Positions 17,748-24,465 of a DNA stretch of 27,413 nt are shown here, in pieces (positions within the stretch are counted from its first letter, which is position 1; the number at the start of each line of letters is the position of its first letter). The DNA is from an uncultured Chloroflexota bacterium (GTDB lineage: Bacteria > Chloroflexota > Dehalococcoidia > CAUJGQ01): NCBI GenBank assembly GCA_937879875.1, contig CALFMN010000120.1, positions 1-27,413 of the forward strand, written 5' to 3'. The notes beneath the pieces were generated by a model, which made no database searches, had not been told where the DNA came from, and worked only from the letters and a program-made list of their open reading frames with translations. A program made the translations under genes and the position numbers.

Positions 17748-18917
17748 TTACAGCCCGCTGCCCGCCATGTCGAAGCCGAGCAGGGCTTTGCCGGCCAGTT
17801 CGAGGCTGAGCGGGCCGAGCATGTAGTGCTGCGTAGCCACGTGTACATCGCGGAAGCAACGTTCCAGCGGGCTCGTCTCATAGATGCTGGTGGCGCCGCC
17901 GGCGTTGTACAGCAGGTCCACGGCCTGTGTGGCAGCGGTGGCGGCGTGGGCCGCGGCCAGCAGCACCAGCCCGCGCTGCTCGGCGGCGAGCGCGGCGCCG
18001 GTGTTCACGGCGTCCCACGCCTCGCGCAGCATCTCCGTGCGGAAAGCGCGGGCGGCGCGCAGCAGCGCCTCGGCGCGTGCCACGTCGGCCTGCACCGCCG
18101 TGCGCTCGCGCAGCAGGCTGGTCTGGCCGGTCGGCGTCTTCGCCTGCGCCAGTGCCAGCAAGGCGTCGATCGCGTGCCGCGCGATGCCGGTGCAGGCGGC
18201 GCTGAGCAGGCCGGCGAGCAGGCCGAAACGCGGCAGCCGGTACAGCGGCTCGGGGCGCAGCGGCGGATCGGCGAAGCTGAAGCTGTGCGCCTCCGGCACG
18301 AACAGGTCGTGAAAGGCGTAGTCGTGGCTGCCGCTGCCGCGCATGCCCGCTACGCGCCAGGTATCGATGATCTCGACCTGTGCGATTGGCACGACCATGA
18401 TGCGCGTGGCCGGCTGGCCCGTGGGCGTGAGGCGGCGCTGCTCTCCGTCGTATACAAAGCAGCCGCCGACCATCCAGGCGCACTGCTGCACGCCGCTGCC
18501 GAACGCCCAGCGTGCGTTCACGCGATAGCCGCCGGGCACGGCGACCGCGGCGCCGCGCGGACCGTAGACGCCGCCGGTGATCGTATCCGGATCGTCGCCC
18601 CAGATCTCCCGCTGCGTCTCGTGCGGCAGCCAGCCGGCCACGATCGCGTTGCCGGCGCCGATCAGCACGTTCCAGGCGGCGGAGCCATCGGCGCGGGCCA
18701 GTTCCTCAACCACGTCGATGAAGCTGAAGGGATCGACGAGCGTGCCGCCGAACTCCGGCGGCGTCCACATGCGCCAGAAGCCGGCCTCGCGGAAGGCCGC
18801 GGTCAGTTCGGCGGGCAGCCGCCGGCCGCGTTCGGTTGCGTCCGCCAGCTCACGCACGCGCGGCGCCAGTGCCCGCGCCGCCGCGATCAGATCTGTTGCC
18901 GCGCTCGTGCTCGCCAT
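17748..18917 (-). CDS. Acyl-CoA dehydrogenase-like flavoprotein, possibly a flavin-dependent monooxygenase
   Basis: The 389-residue protein has the three-part acyl-CoA dehydrogenase fold: an N-terminal helical domain starting LIAAARALAPRVRELAD, a middle beta domain (ITGGVYGPRG..., ending WRVAGMRGSGSHDYAFHDLFVPE) and a C-terminal helical bundle ending LYNAGGATSIYETSPLERCFRDVHVATQH. The final R-D-x-H...Q-H pattern and the absence of the usual catalytic Glu region point to the branch that includes HsaA, DszC and C2-type hydroxylases, which use reduced flavin and oxygen, rather than true dehydrogenases. ATG at 18917 was chosen because the conserved N-terminus starts there; its ribosome site is weak. 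An SDR gene lies 79 bases upstream in the same direction, so the two may act on related substrates. Confidence 0.82.
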   Translation of the reverse strand: MASTSAATDLIAAARALAPRVRELADATERGRRLPAELTAAFREAGFWRMWTPPEFGGTLVDPFSFIDVVEELARADGSAAWNVLIGAGNAIVAGWLPHETQREIWGDDPDTITGGVYGPRGAAVAVPGGYRVNARWAFGSGVQQCAWMVGGCFVYDGEQRRLTPTGQPATRIMVVPIAQVEIIDTWRVAGMRGSGSHDYAFHDLFVPEAHSFSFADPPLRPEPLYRLPRFGLLAGLLSAACTGIARHAIDALLALAQAKTPTGQTSLLRERTAVQADVARAEALLRAARAFRTEMLREAWDAVNTGAALAAEQRGLVLLAAAHAATAATQAVDLLYNAGGATSIYETSPLERCFRDVHVATQHYMLGPLSLELAGKALLGFDMAGSGL

Positions 18918-18996
18918 GCCGCTCGCTCGCTCCCAGGGGTGTCGGGTGCAGGGTACAGGATGGGCGATGGGCAGTGGGATGTGCAGCCCGTCCTCG

Positions 18997-19830
18997 CTAA
19001 CGCGGATCGCCGAGCCGGGCCAGGCGCAGTGTGTACAGGTCTTCGCGCACGATATCGTCGGCTCGGGCGAGCAGCGCAGCGAAGTCGTCGGTTGCGTCGA
19101 TGTAGCGGCCGCTGAGCGCGTCAGCGCGGCCGCTGGCGATCGCAACGACCAGGGCGGCGGCGCGCTCGGGCGGTTGCCAGTCCAGCGTTTGCCAGTGCGG
19201 ATAGGCAGCGCTGCCCGCCTCTGAAGTGAGAATGCGCTCGGTCAGCGCCGTGCGTACGCCGCCCGGATGGATAGCGAAGACGGAGACGCCGCGCGAGGCC
19301 ACGGCGGCGTGCAGGCTGTCGGTGAGCCGCAGCACGGCGGCCTTGGCGGCGGCGTAGGCGGTGGAGTGCGGCCGCGGCTCGAGCGCGGCGCCGCTGGCGA
19401 TGGTGACGATCCGCCCATGCCCGCGCGCGATCATGCCCGGCAGCACGGCGCGACAGCAAAGGAACGGGCCGCGCAGGTTCGACTCGATATCCGTCCACCA
19501 CGGCTCCGGATCGACCTCCCACAGCTCGCCGACGGCCAGATGGCTGCCGGCGCCGTTGACGAGCAGATCGAGCGGTCCGAGCGCTGCTTCGGCGCGGGCC
19601 ACGGCCGTCTCGACCTCGGCCTGCCGCGTAACATCGGCAGTCAGAGCCAGACAACGACCACCGGCGGTCGTAATCGATCGCGCCGTCTCCTGTACTTCCT
19701 GCTCGCCGCGGGCGAGTACGGCCACGCCGGCGCCCGCGGCGGCCAACGCCAGCGCGATCGCCCGGCCGATGCCGCGCCCGCCGCCGGTCACCAGCGCGGC
19801 CCGGCCGCTCAGCTCGGCTCGCTCTTCCAT
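18997..19830 (-). CDS. Short-chain dehydrogenase/reductase (SDR)
   Basis: This 277-residue classical SDR oxidises or reduces a hydroxyl or keto group with NAD(P). The nucleotide-binding motif TGGGRGIG is at residues 15-22, followed by the Asp region LTADVT, the NGAG strand motif, the catalytic Ser in IASGAA, and YAAAK with the catalytic Tyr and Lys. After the core, PGGVRT is the usual substrate-side loop. The acid position after the second strand is AR, which suggests NADP preference but is not proof. It starts with ATG at 19830. It is co-directional with the flavoprotein gene downstream and separated from the small ORF upstream by a strong hairpin. Confidence 0.9.
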   Translation of the reverse strand: MEERAELSGRAALVTGGGRGIGRAIALALAAAGAGVAVLARGEQEVQETARSITTAGGRCLALTADVTRQAEVETAVARAEAALGPLDLLVNGAGSHLAVGELWEVDPEPWWTDIESNLRGPFLCCRAVLPGMIARGHGRIVTIASGAALEPRPHSTAYAAAKAAVLRLTDSLHAAVASRGVSVFAIHPGGVRTALTERILTSEAGSAAYPHWQTLDWQPPERAAALVVAIASGRADALSGRYIDATDDFAALLARADDIVREDLYTLRLARLGDPR

Positions 19831-19880
19831 CGTCTACTCCCGCTCACGGGCCTGCGCCGGCCCGCGGGGCACAAAGCACT

Positions 19881-19908
19881 CCCCCGCTCCAGCGTAGCGG
19901 AGCGGGGG
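19881..19908. terminator. GC-rich hairpin between small ORF and SDR gene
   Basis: CCCCCGCTCC (19881-19890) and GGAGCGGGGG (19899-19908) form a perfect 10-bp stem around an eight-base loop. It sits 38 bases downstream of the small ORF stop (minus strand) and 50 bases before the SDR start. The minus-strand continuation AGTGCTTTGTG is only weakly T-rich, so it may be a terminator or a processing and stability element. Confidence 0.55.
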
Positions 19909-19945
19909 CATACGGCGTGTCGGTGCGGCGTCGTGGCGGAAGGAA

Positions 19946-20092
19946 TCAAGCGAGCTGAAAGTTCGTGCCGCCAACGGTGAGAAAGCCGGGGGTGTTGAAT
20001 ACCACCGGCGTGCCGCCGGTATAGAAGAACGACCCGTAGGCGGGGGGGGTCATCAGAATGCCCGGGCTGCCGAAAAGTCCCGCGATGATCAT
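19946..20092 (-). CDS. Small 48-residue hydrophobic Gly/Pro/Phe-rich protein, unknown
   Basis: A short ORF begins MIIAGLFGSPGILM and ends GGTNFQLA. It has a perfect AGGAGG seven bases before its ATG, the best Shine-Dalgarno in this part of the window, and a strong hairpin after its stop, so it looks like an independently transcribed small gene. The peptide is rich in Gly, Pro, Phe, Thr and short hydrophobic runs (GSFFYTGGTPVVFNTPGF), lacks charged residues almost entirely, and does not form a clear transmembrane helix. I do not recognise a family. It could be a small membrane-associated or secreted peptide, a precursor or a structural peptide. No modification or export genes are adjacent. Confidence 0.7.
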   Translation of the reverse strand: MIIAGLFGSPGILMTPPAYGSFFYTGGTPVVFNTPGFLTVGGTNFQLA

Positions 20093-20475
20093 GCGTGCAC
20101 CTCCTGTATTTCGCGCGCTGCGCGATGACAAATTCGTGTTTCCGACCTGGCGGCAGCGGGATGCTGTCAGGATGACGATATCGTCAGGACGCTGGGCGGC
20201 GGCATGAACCGTGCGACGGGGCGCTTGTGAACCTCGCAACAGATAGACCCGCTCAGAGGTGTGCCTGGCGATCCAGCGCTGCGCCCGTACAGCGGCGTGC
20301 GCTGCGCACCGGACCAACGACCATGCGACGTACGCCCGCCGGCGTTTGCCATGCAGACGGACTATCCGCGTGTAACGCGCCCGAGTGATCCGGCGCATCG
20401 CGCAGCGGTGGACACTGGTTGCACCGGGGCGAGAGCCGCTCCGCACCTGCCAGCGACAACACACGAGGTGAGACG
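20093..20475. other. 383-bp divergent intergenic region with a 14-bp palindrome
   Basis: This region separates the small ORF (minus) from the SRPBCC gene (plus) and should hold both promoters. No convincing -35/-10 pair was found for either. The perfect palindrome TGACGATATCGTCA lies at 20173-20186 and is flanked by direct TCAGGA copies (20167-20172 and 20184-20189), a possible operator. A CGCGCGCTGCGCG palindrome-like run lies at 20112-20124 just upstream of the small ORF's ribosome site. No further gene is supported. Confidence 0.45.
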
Positions 20476-20940
20476 ATGGGCAGCGTAACGAAGTCGATTG
20501 ACGTGAACGTGCCGGTGCGCACGGCCTACGACCAGTGGACGCAGTTCGAGTCGTTCCCGCGCTTCATGGACGGCGTGCAGGAAGTGCGGCAGTTGGACAA
20601 CACGCGGCTGCACTGGCGGGCGAAGATCGGCGGCAAAGAGAAAGAGTGGGACGCGAAGATCACGGAGCAGACGCCGGATCAGCGCGTGGCCTGGACCTCG
20701 ACCAGCGGCGCCGAGAACGCCGGTGTGGTGACGTTTCATCGCCTTGGCGACGAAACCACGCGTGTAACGTTGCAGATGGACTTCGATCCGCAGGGCTTCA
20801 TTGAGAGCGTGGGCGACGCGGTTGGCGTGCCGGAGCGCCGGATCGAGGGTGATCTCAAGCACTTCAAAGAGTTCATCGAGTCGCGTGGCGCGGCGACCGG
20901 CGCCTGGCGCGGCGAGGTCAACCAGCCGCGCACCAGCTAG
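20476..20940 (+). CDS. SRPBCC (polyketide cyclase/START-like) protein
   Basis: The 154-residue protein matches the SRPBCC 'cyclase/dehydrase' family (PF03364-like). It opens GSVTKSIDVNVPVRTAYDQWTQ with the FESFPRFMDGVQEVRQLD helix-loop motif, continues with WRAKIGGKEKEWDAKI and WTSTSGAENAGVVTF strands, and ends in the long C-terminal helix GDLKHFKEFIESR. The family forms a helix-grip cavity that binds lipophilic ligands. This subfamily is common in actinobacteria and deep-branching bacteria, sometimes beside stress genes, and its ligand is unknown. The ATG at 20476 is preferred over an upstream in-frame start because GAGGTGAG precedes it and homologues begin here. A 13-bp hairpin follows the stop. 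Confidence 0.88.
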   Translation: MGSVTKSIDVNVPVRTAYDQWTQFESFPRFMDGVQEVRQLDNTRLHWRAKIGGKEKEWDAKITEQTPDQRVAWTSTSGAENAGVVTFHRLGDETTRVTLQMDFDPQGFIESVGDAVGVPERRIEGDLKHFKEFIESRGAATGAWRGEVNQPRTS

Positions 20941-20965
20941 CAGTTCCGCAGCCCCCTGCGACTGA

Positions 20966-20997
20966 GGCGCCCGCACCGCGTGTACGGTGCGGGCGCC
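20966..20997 (+). terminator. Terminator-like hairpin after the SRPBCC gene
   Basis: GGCGCCCGCACCG (20966-20978) pairs perfectly over 13 bases with CGGTGCGGGCGCC (20985-20997) around the loop CGTGTA. It begins 25 bases after the stop codon. There is no T run after it, so termination may rely on the stem alone or on Rho. The family 2 repeat starts at its last base. Confidence 0.65.
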
Positions 20998-21173
20998 GTC
21001 GCCTACCCCTGCCTCGCGTAAACGCTCGGCTGTCCCCTCCCCACAGGGGAGGGGTTGTCTGAGGACAATCGGCAGCTCTCGAACCAACCCTTCCCCTGTC
21101 GGGACATAGCGCAGCGCAACCGTCGGAGACTTTCAACAAAGGCTTTCGCTTCAGCGAAAGCGGGGTCAGGCGC
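20998..21173. repeat. Intergenic repeat family 2, copy B (between SRPBCC and VOC genes)
   Basis: This block begins with the same 16 bases as copy A at 8388 and carries the same CCCCTCCCC-ACA-GGGGAGGGG hairpin. It ends with the same GCTTTCGC-TTCA-GCGAAAGC hairpin plus GCGGGGTCAGGCGC. The centre differs in length and order: GTCTGAGGACAATCG here (21057-21071) is present in copy A as its reverse complement. It lies between two convergent genes, where its hairpins could end transcription from both sides. Confidence 0.78.
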
Positions 21174-21195
21174 GGCGGGGTTCGGCGACGCCGAA

Positions 21196-21660
21196 TCAGC
21201 GCGCGTACTTCGCCAGCTCGGCGTCGAGATCGAGATCGACGTTCTCACCCCAGCCGGTGCCGGGAATGCTCCAGAAGACCTCGAACTCGATGCCGTCCGG
21301 GTCTTCGCCGTAGAGCGAGAGGCTCATACCGTGGTTCGTGCCGCCCTTGTAGCAGCCGGCAGCCTGCATGCGCGCCCTCGCCTGCACCAGATCGCGCACA
21401 TCGCCGACCTCCCAGGCGGTATGCAGCAACCGCGCCGCGTCCTTGCTGACCGGGCCGGCGTCGGGCTGCGGCACCAGCGCCAGGTCGTGGTCGGCGCCGC
21501 TGCCGGGAAGCACAAGAAACGCCATGCCGTTCGGCCGGCGGCGGTGCAGCTCCATGCCGAGCACGTCTTCGTAGAAGCGGACGCTGCGCTCGATGTCCGA
21601 AACGACCAGCACCGCGTGTTGCAAGCGCTTGATGCCGATACCCGTATTCGTCGCCGTCAT
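21196..21660 (-). CDS. VOC-superfamily (glyoxalase/dioxygenase-fold) protein
   Basis: The 154-residue protein has the paired beta-alpha-beta-beta-beta modules of the vicinal oxygen chelate fold. It shows RLQHAVLVVSDIERSVRFYEDVLGMEL in module one and LLHTAWEVGDV plus GMSLSLYGEDPDGIEFEVFW in module two. His15, the His of LLHTAW and the Glu of EFEVF fit the metal-binding positions of ring-cleaving dioxygenases and related enzymes, so a metal-dependent reaction is possible, but the substrate is unknown. The ATG at 21660 has GAGGAGGG upstream. It is monocistronic, divergent from def and convergent with the SRPBCC gene. Confidence 0.88.
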   Translation of the reverse strand: MTATNTGIGIKRLQHAVLVVSDIERSVRFYEDVLGMELHRRRPNGMAFLVLPGSGADHDLALVPQPDAGPVSKDAARLLHTAWEVGDVRDLVQARARMQAAGCYKGGTNHGMSLSLYGEDPDGIEFEVFWSIPGTGWGENVDLDLDAELAKYAR

Positions 21661-21915
21661 TGCCGTCCCTCCTCTACCGTGTAACCTGCCGCTGACCTGC
21701 CGCGGACGCGCATCCTGTCCGCCCCGCTCGTGCTCACCATTGTAATACTGTAATACGCTGACGCGAAGACCCGCCTGCGGCCCTCGCAGAGGCAGGCACG
21801 TCCGGGCGCCGCCACGCACGCCGATGCTTCCGCCTGAGCCGTCGTTTCGTACAATCGATATACGACATGGGCGACAGGGGGCGCAGCAAACCGGCGCCGC
21901 CGTGGAGTGGTGATC
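21661..21915. promoter_or_regulatory. Divergent promoter region of the VOC and def genes
   Basis: A tandem repeat of GTAATACT/GTAATACG lies at about 21741-21756, the only AT-rich spot here, and could be an operator or the -10 area of the VOC gene. For def, TACAAT at 21852-21857 is a good -10 box, with only a weak -35 upstream (TTCCGC). It sits within TCGTACAATCGATATACGA, whose TCGTA/TACGA ends are inverted. Assignments rest on pattern only. Confidence 0.35.
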
Positions 21916-22467
21916 GTGGCGATCCGGCCGATCGTGCAACTGGGCGATGCGAATGATGCGGTGCTGCACCGGCCAAGCTCGCGGGTGAATCCGCGCGATT
22001 TGCCAGGCAAGTCGATGCAGCAGCTCATCGACGATATGTTCGAGACGATGCGCGCTGCGCCGGGTGTCGGCCTGGCCGCGCCGCAGATCGGGCTGCCCTG
22101 GCGGCTCGTCGTCGTGGAGAAGGTCCACGACGATTTTCCCGAGCTGGCGCTGGTCAATCCGGAGATCGTCAAGCGCAGCGGTGAGCGGCGCGTGAGCGAG
22201 GGCTGCCTTTCGCTGCCCGGCTACCAGGGCGAGCTGACGCGCGCCGAGTCGGTCGTCGTCAAGGCGCTGAACCGGCACGGCAAGGAGATCCGCATCAAGG
22301 CGCCGCCCAACTCGCTGCTCTCGCAGGCGCTGGAGCACGAGATCGGCCACCTCAACGGCAACCTCTACATTGACAACCTCGCCAGCCGCGAAGATCTGTA
22401 CCGCATCACGCCGGCGCCGCGCCGCAACGGCGGTACTGCGACGAAGGAGGCGGACGAGCCTGAATAG
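21916..22467 (+). CDS. def: Peptide deformylase
   Basis: The 183-residue metalloenzyme removes the formyl group from new proteins at the ribosome. All three motifs are present: GVGLAAPQIG (50-59), EGCLSLPG with the metal Cys (96-103) and HEIGH with the two metal His and the catalytic Glu (141-145; the usual form is HEIDH). The N-terminus PIVQLGD...VLHRPSSRV matches the family. GTG at 21916 is preferred because GGAG lies eight bases before it; GTGs at 21907 and 21910 are in frame as well. The C-terminal tail after the last helix is about 20 residues of basic and acidic residues. The stop lies inside the loop of a hairpin leading to the next gene. Confidence 0.95.
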   Translation: MAIRPIVQLGDANDAVLHRPSSRVNPRDLPGKSMQQLIDDMFETMRAAPGVGLAAPQIGLPWRLVVVEKVHDDFPELALVNPEIVKRSGERRVSEGCLSLPGYQGELTRAESVVVKALNRHGKEIRIKAPPNSLLSQALEHEIGHLNGNLYIDNLASREDLYRITPAPRRNGGTATKEADEPE

Positions 22468-22483
22468 GCTCGTCCGCGCCGCC
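22444..22483 (+). promoter_or_regulatory. Shine-Dalgarno plus hairpin spacer ahead of the nucleotidyltransferase gene
   Basis: AAGGAG (22444-22449) is followed at once by a perfect 11-bp stem, GCGGACGAGCC (22450-22460) with GGCTCGTCCGC (22467-22477), around the loop TGAATA. The loop and the next base contain the def TAG. Six bases then separate the stem from the ATG at 22484. If folded, the hairpin shortens the 34-base spacer to six bases and places the Shine-Dalgarno at its ideal distance, a device known from phage T4 genes 25 and 38. Confidence 0.6.
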
Positions 22484-23986
22484 ATGCGCTCCGCCCAGGA
22501 CGTATTGAACGCCGTGCCCGAGCGGCTGCTGAAGGCGCTGCGCGCCGCTGCGCAGGCCGACGACGCGCGCCTGTGGCTGGTCGGCGGCTTCGTGCGCGAC
22601 GTGCTGCTCGGCCGGCCGAATCATGACCTCGATCTGGCCGTCGCTGGCGATGTCATCGCGGTCGCGCGCCGGCTGGCGGGCGGGTTGGGTGGTACGGTCG
22701 TGCCGCTCGACCCGGAGCACGGCACCTACCGCGTCGCGCTACGCGAGCCGGCCGGCGCGATCCGTGAGCTGGACCTGACGCGGCTGCGCGCAGCGGCGAT
22801 CGAGCAAGATTTGCGGCTGCGCGACTTTTCGATCAACGCGATCGCCATGCCCGTGGCGGGCGAGCTGCGTCTGCTCGATCCGACGGGCGGCGCGGGCGAC
22901 CTCGACGCCCGAGTCGCGCGTGCGGCCGCCGACTCGGCGTTCACGGACGACCCGTTGCGCCTTCTCCGTGCGGTGCGCTTGGCCGTCGAGCTCGATTTCA
23001 CGATCGATGAGGGCACCGCGGCACTTGCGCGGCGGGATGCCTATCTGCTGCCACGGGCCGCGGCCGAGCGCCAGCGCGACGAACTCGCCCGCATCCTCGC
23101 CACGGACCACGCGGCGCGCGGCGTGCGGCTGCTGGACCAGCTCGGCCTGCTCAGCGTCCTGTTGCCCGACCTCGACCCTGCGCGCGGCGTGGAACAGCCG
23201 AAGGAGCACTACTACGACGTGTTCGAGCACAGCATCGCCACGCTGGCCGCGCTCGACCTGGTGCTGCGCCACGAGCCGCCCGGCGACCGCCGCGAGGCCG
23301 AGCGCTGGCGGGCGCTGTGGGCGCGGCTGGCGCATGTGCCGGGTGTGCGTGCGCGGCTGGATGCGCCGATCGCCGAGGGCCGGCCGCGGCGCGTGGCGCT
23401 CAAGCTCGCCGGACTGCTGCACGACGTGAGCAAGCCCGAAACGAAGAGCATCGACCCGGAGACGGGCAAAATGCGCTTCTACGGCCACCCCGAACTGGGG
23501 GCGACGCGCGCCGGGCGGCTGGCGCGGGCGCTGCGCTTCTCCGCCAGAGAGATCGAGCTGATCGAGCTGCTGATCGCGGAGCATCTGCGGCCCGGCATGC
23601 TGGCATCGCCAGGCGAGTCGCCGACACCGCGCGCCCTCTTCCGCTTCTACCGCGATCTGGACGGCGCCGTGGAGGAGCTGCTGCTGCTCAACCTGGCCGA
23701 CCACGTCGCCGCGCGCGGACCGCGGCTCACGTTCGAAGAATGGGCCGGGCACGTTGACTATGTAACATGGCTATTGCGTACGCTGTATGAGGACGAGACG
23801 ATCGCGCGGCCGCCGCGCCTGCTCGACGGCAACGACCTGATGCGCGAATTGGCGCTGGCGCCCGGCCCGCTGATCGGCCGGCTGCTGGAAGCGGTGCGCG
23901 AGGCGCAGGCCGCCGGCGAAGTCAGCGATCGCGAGTCGGCGCTGGCGCTGGCCCGCCGTGAGCTCGCCGCGGCCGGCAACGGCTGA
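22484..23986 (+). CDS. CCA tRNA nucleotidyltransferase / poly(A) polymerase family, HD-domain type
   Basis: This 500-residue class II nucleotidyltransferase most likely adds or repairs the CCA end of tRNA. The head domain has LVGGFVRDVLLGR (32-44) and the catalytic D-L-D (48-50). LRLRDFSINAIAM and DDPLRLLRAVRLA are the neck motifs that read ATP/CTP and bind tRNA. An HD domain follows, with KLAGLLHDVSKPETK and the later YGHPELGA, as in many bacterial CCA enzymes with phosphatase activity. The C-terminus is helical. ATG at 22484 gives a normal N-terminus; the open frame upstream overlaps def. Some members add only A or only CC, and this cannot be settled here. Confidence 0.92.
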   Translation: MRSAQDVLNAVPERLLKALRAAAQADDARLWLVGGFVRDVLLGRPNHDLDLAVAGDVIAVARRLAGGLGGTVVPLDPEHGTYRVALREPAGAIRELDLTRLRAAAIEQDLRLRDFSINAIAMPVAGELRLLDPTGGAGDLDARVARAAADSAFTDDPLRLLRAVRLAVELDFTIDEGTAALARRDAYLLPRAAAERQRDELARILATDHAARGVRLLDQLGLLSVLLPDLDPARGVEQPKEHYYDVFEHSIATLAALDLVLRHEPPGDRREAERWRALWARLAHVPGVRARLDAPIAEGRPRRVALKLAGLLHDVSKPETKSIDPETGKMRFYGHPELGATRAGRLARALRFSAREIELIELLIAEHLRPGMLASPGESPTPRALFRFYRDLDGAVEELLLLNLADHVAARGPRLTFEEWAGHVDYVTWLLRTLYEDETIARPPRLLDGNDLMRELALAPGPLIGRLLEAVREAQAAGEVSDRESALALARRELAAAGNG

Positions 23987-24028
23987 GGCGCGGCGGCCCG
24001 CAGCGTTCACGAGGAGCGGAGAGACGCT

Positions 24029-24376
24029 ATGGCGATCATGTTCCAACTCATCCTCACCTCCGCCATCATTCTCGGCGGCTTCTACTTCATCCTGCTGCGG
24101 CCGATCCTCGACCAGCAGCGCAAGACGCGGCGCGACCTGCTCGCGCTGGAAGTCGGCGATGAAGTCGTGACGACGGGCGGACTGATCGGCCGTGTGCACG
24201 ACATCCGCCAGCCGGCAGACGGGCCGATCGAGCTGGTGCTGGAGCTTGCGCCCGGCGTCACCGTCCGCGCCCTGACGACGGCGATCTTGGAACGCCGGGC
24301 GCCCGCTGCCGCCGCGGTTGAGCGTGATGCGTCCGGCAGTGAGCTGCCCGGCGGCGCTGCGCCGCACTCGGCATAA
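24029..24376 (+). CDS. yajC: Preprotein translocase subunit YajC
   Basis: The 115-residue protein has one N-terminal transmembrane helix (about residues 4-22, ending FYFILLRPILDQQRK) followed by the YajC cytosolic domain with the signature VGDEVVTTGGLIGRV. YajC associates with SecDF and helps the SecYEG translocon. The P-x-x-x-Q-Q-R-K segment after the helix is typical. The C-terminal 25 residues are Ala-rich and variable. The ATG has GAGGAG upstream. It stands directly before secDF, the usual order, and 42 bases after the nucleotidyltransferase gene, so all may share one transcript. Confidence 0.93.
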   Translation: MAIMFQLILTSAIILGGFYFILLRPILDQQRKTRRDLLALEVGDEVVTTGGLIGRVHDIRQPADGPIELVLELAPGVTVRALTTAILERRAPAAAAVERDASGSELPGGAAPHSA

Positions 24377-24465
24377 CGCGCCGCCCGGCTTGACGCGGCC
24401 GCGGGGCGCGGCCGAAGCTGGATTGGTTTCCCCTCCGCGGGTCGAAGCGAGGTCTGAGCCCAGCC

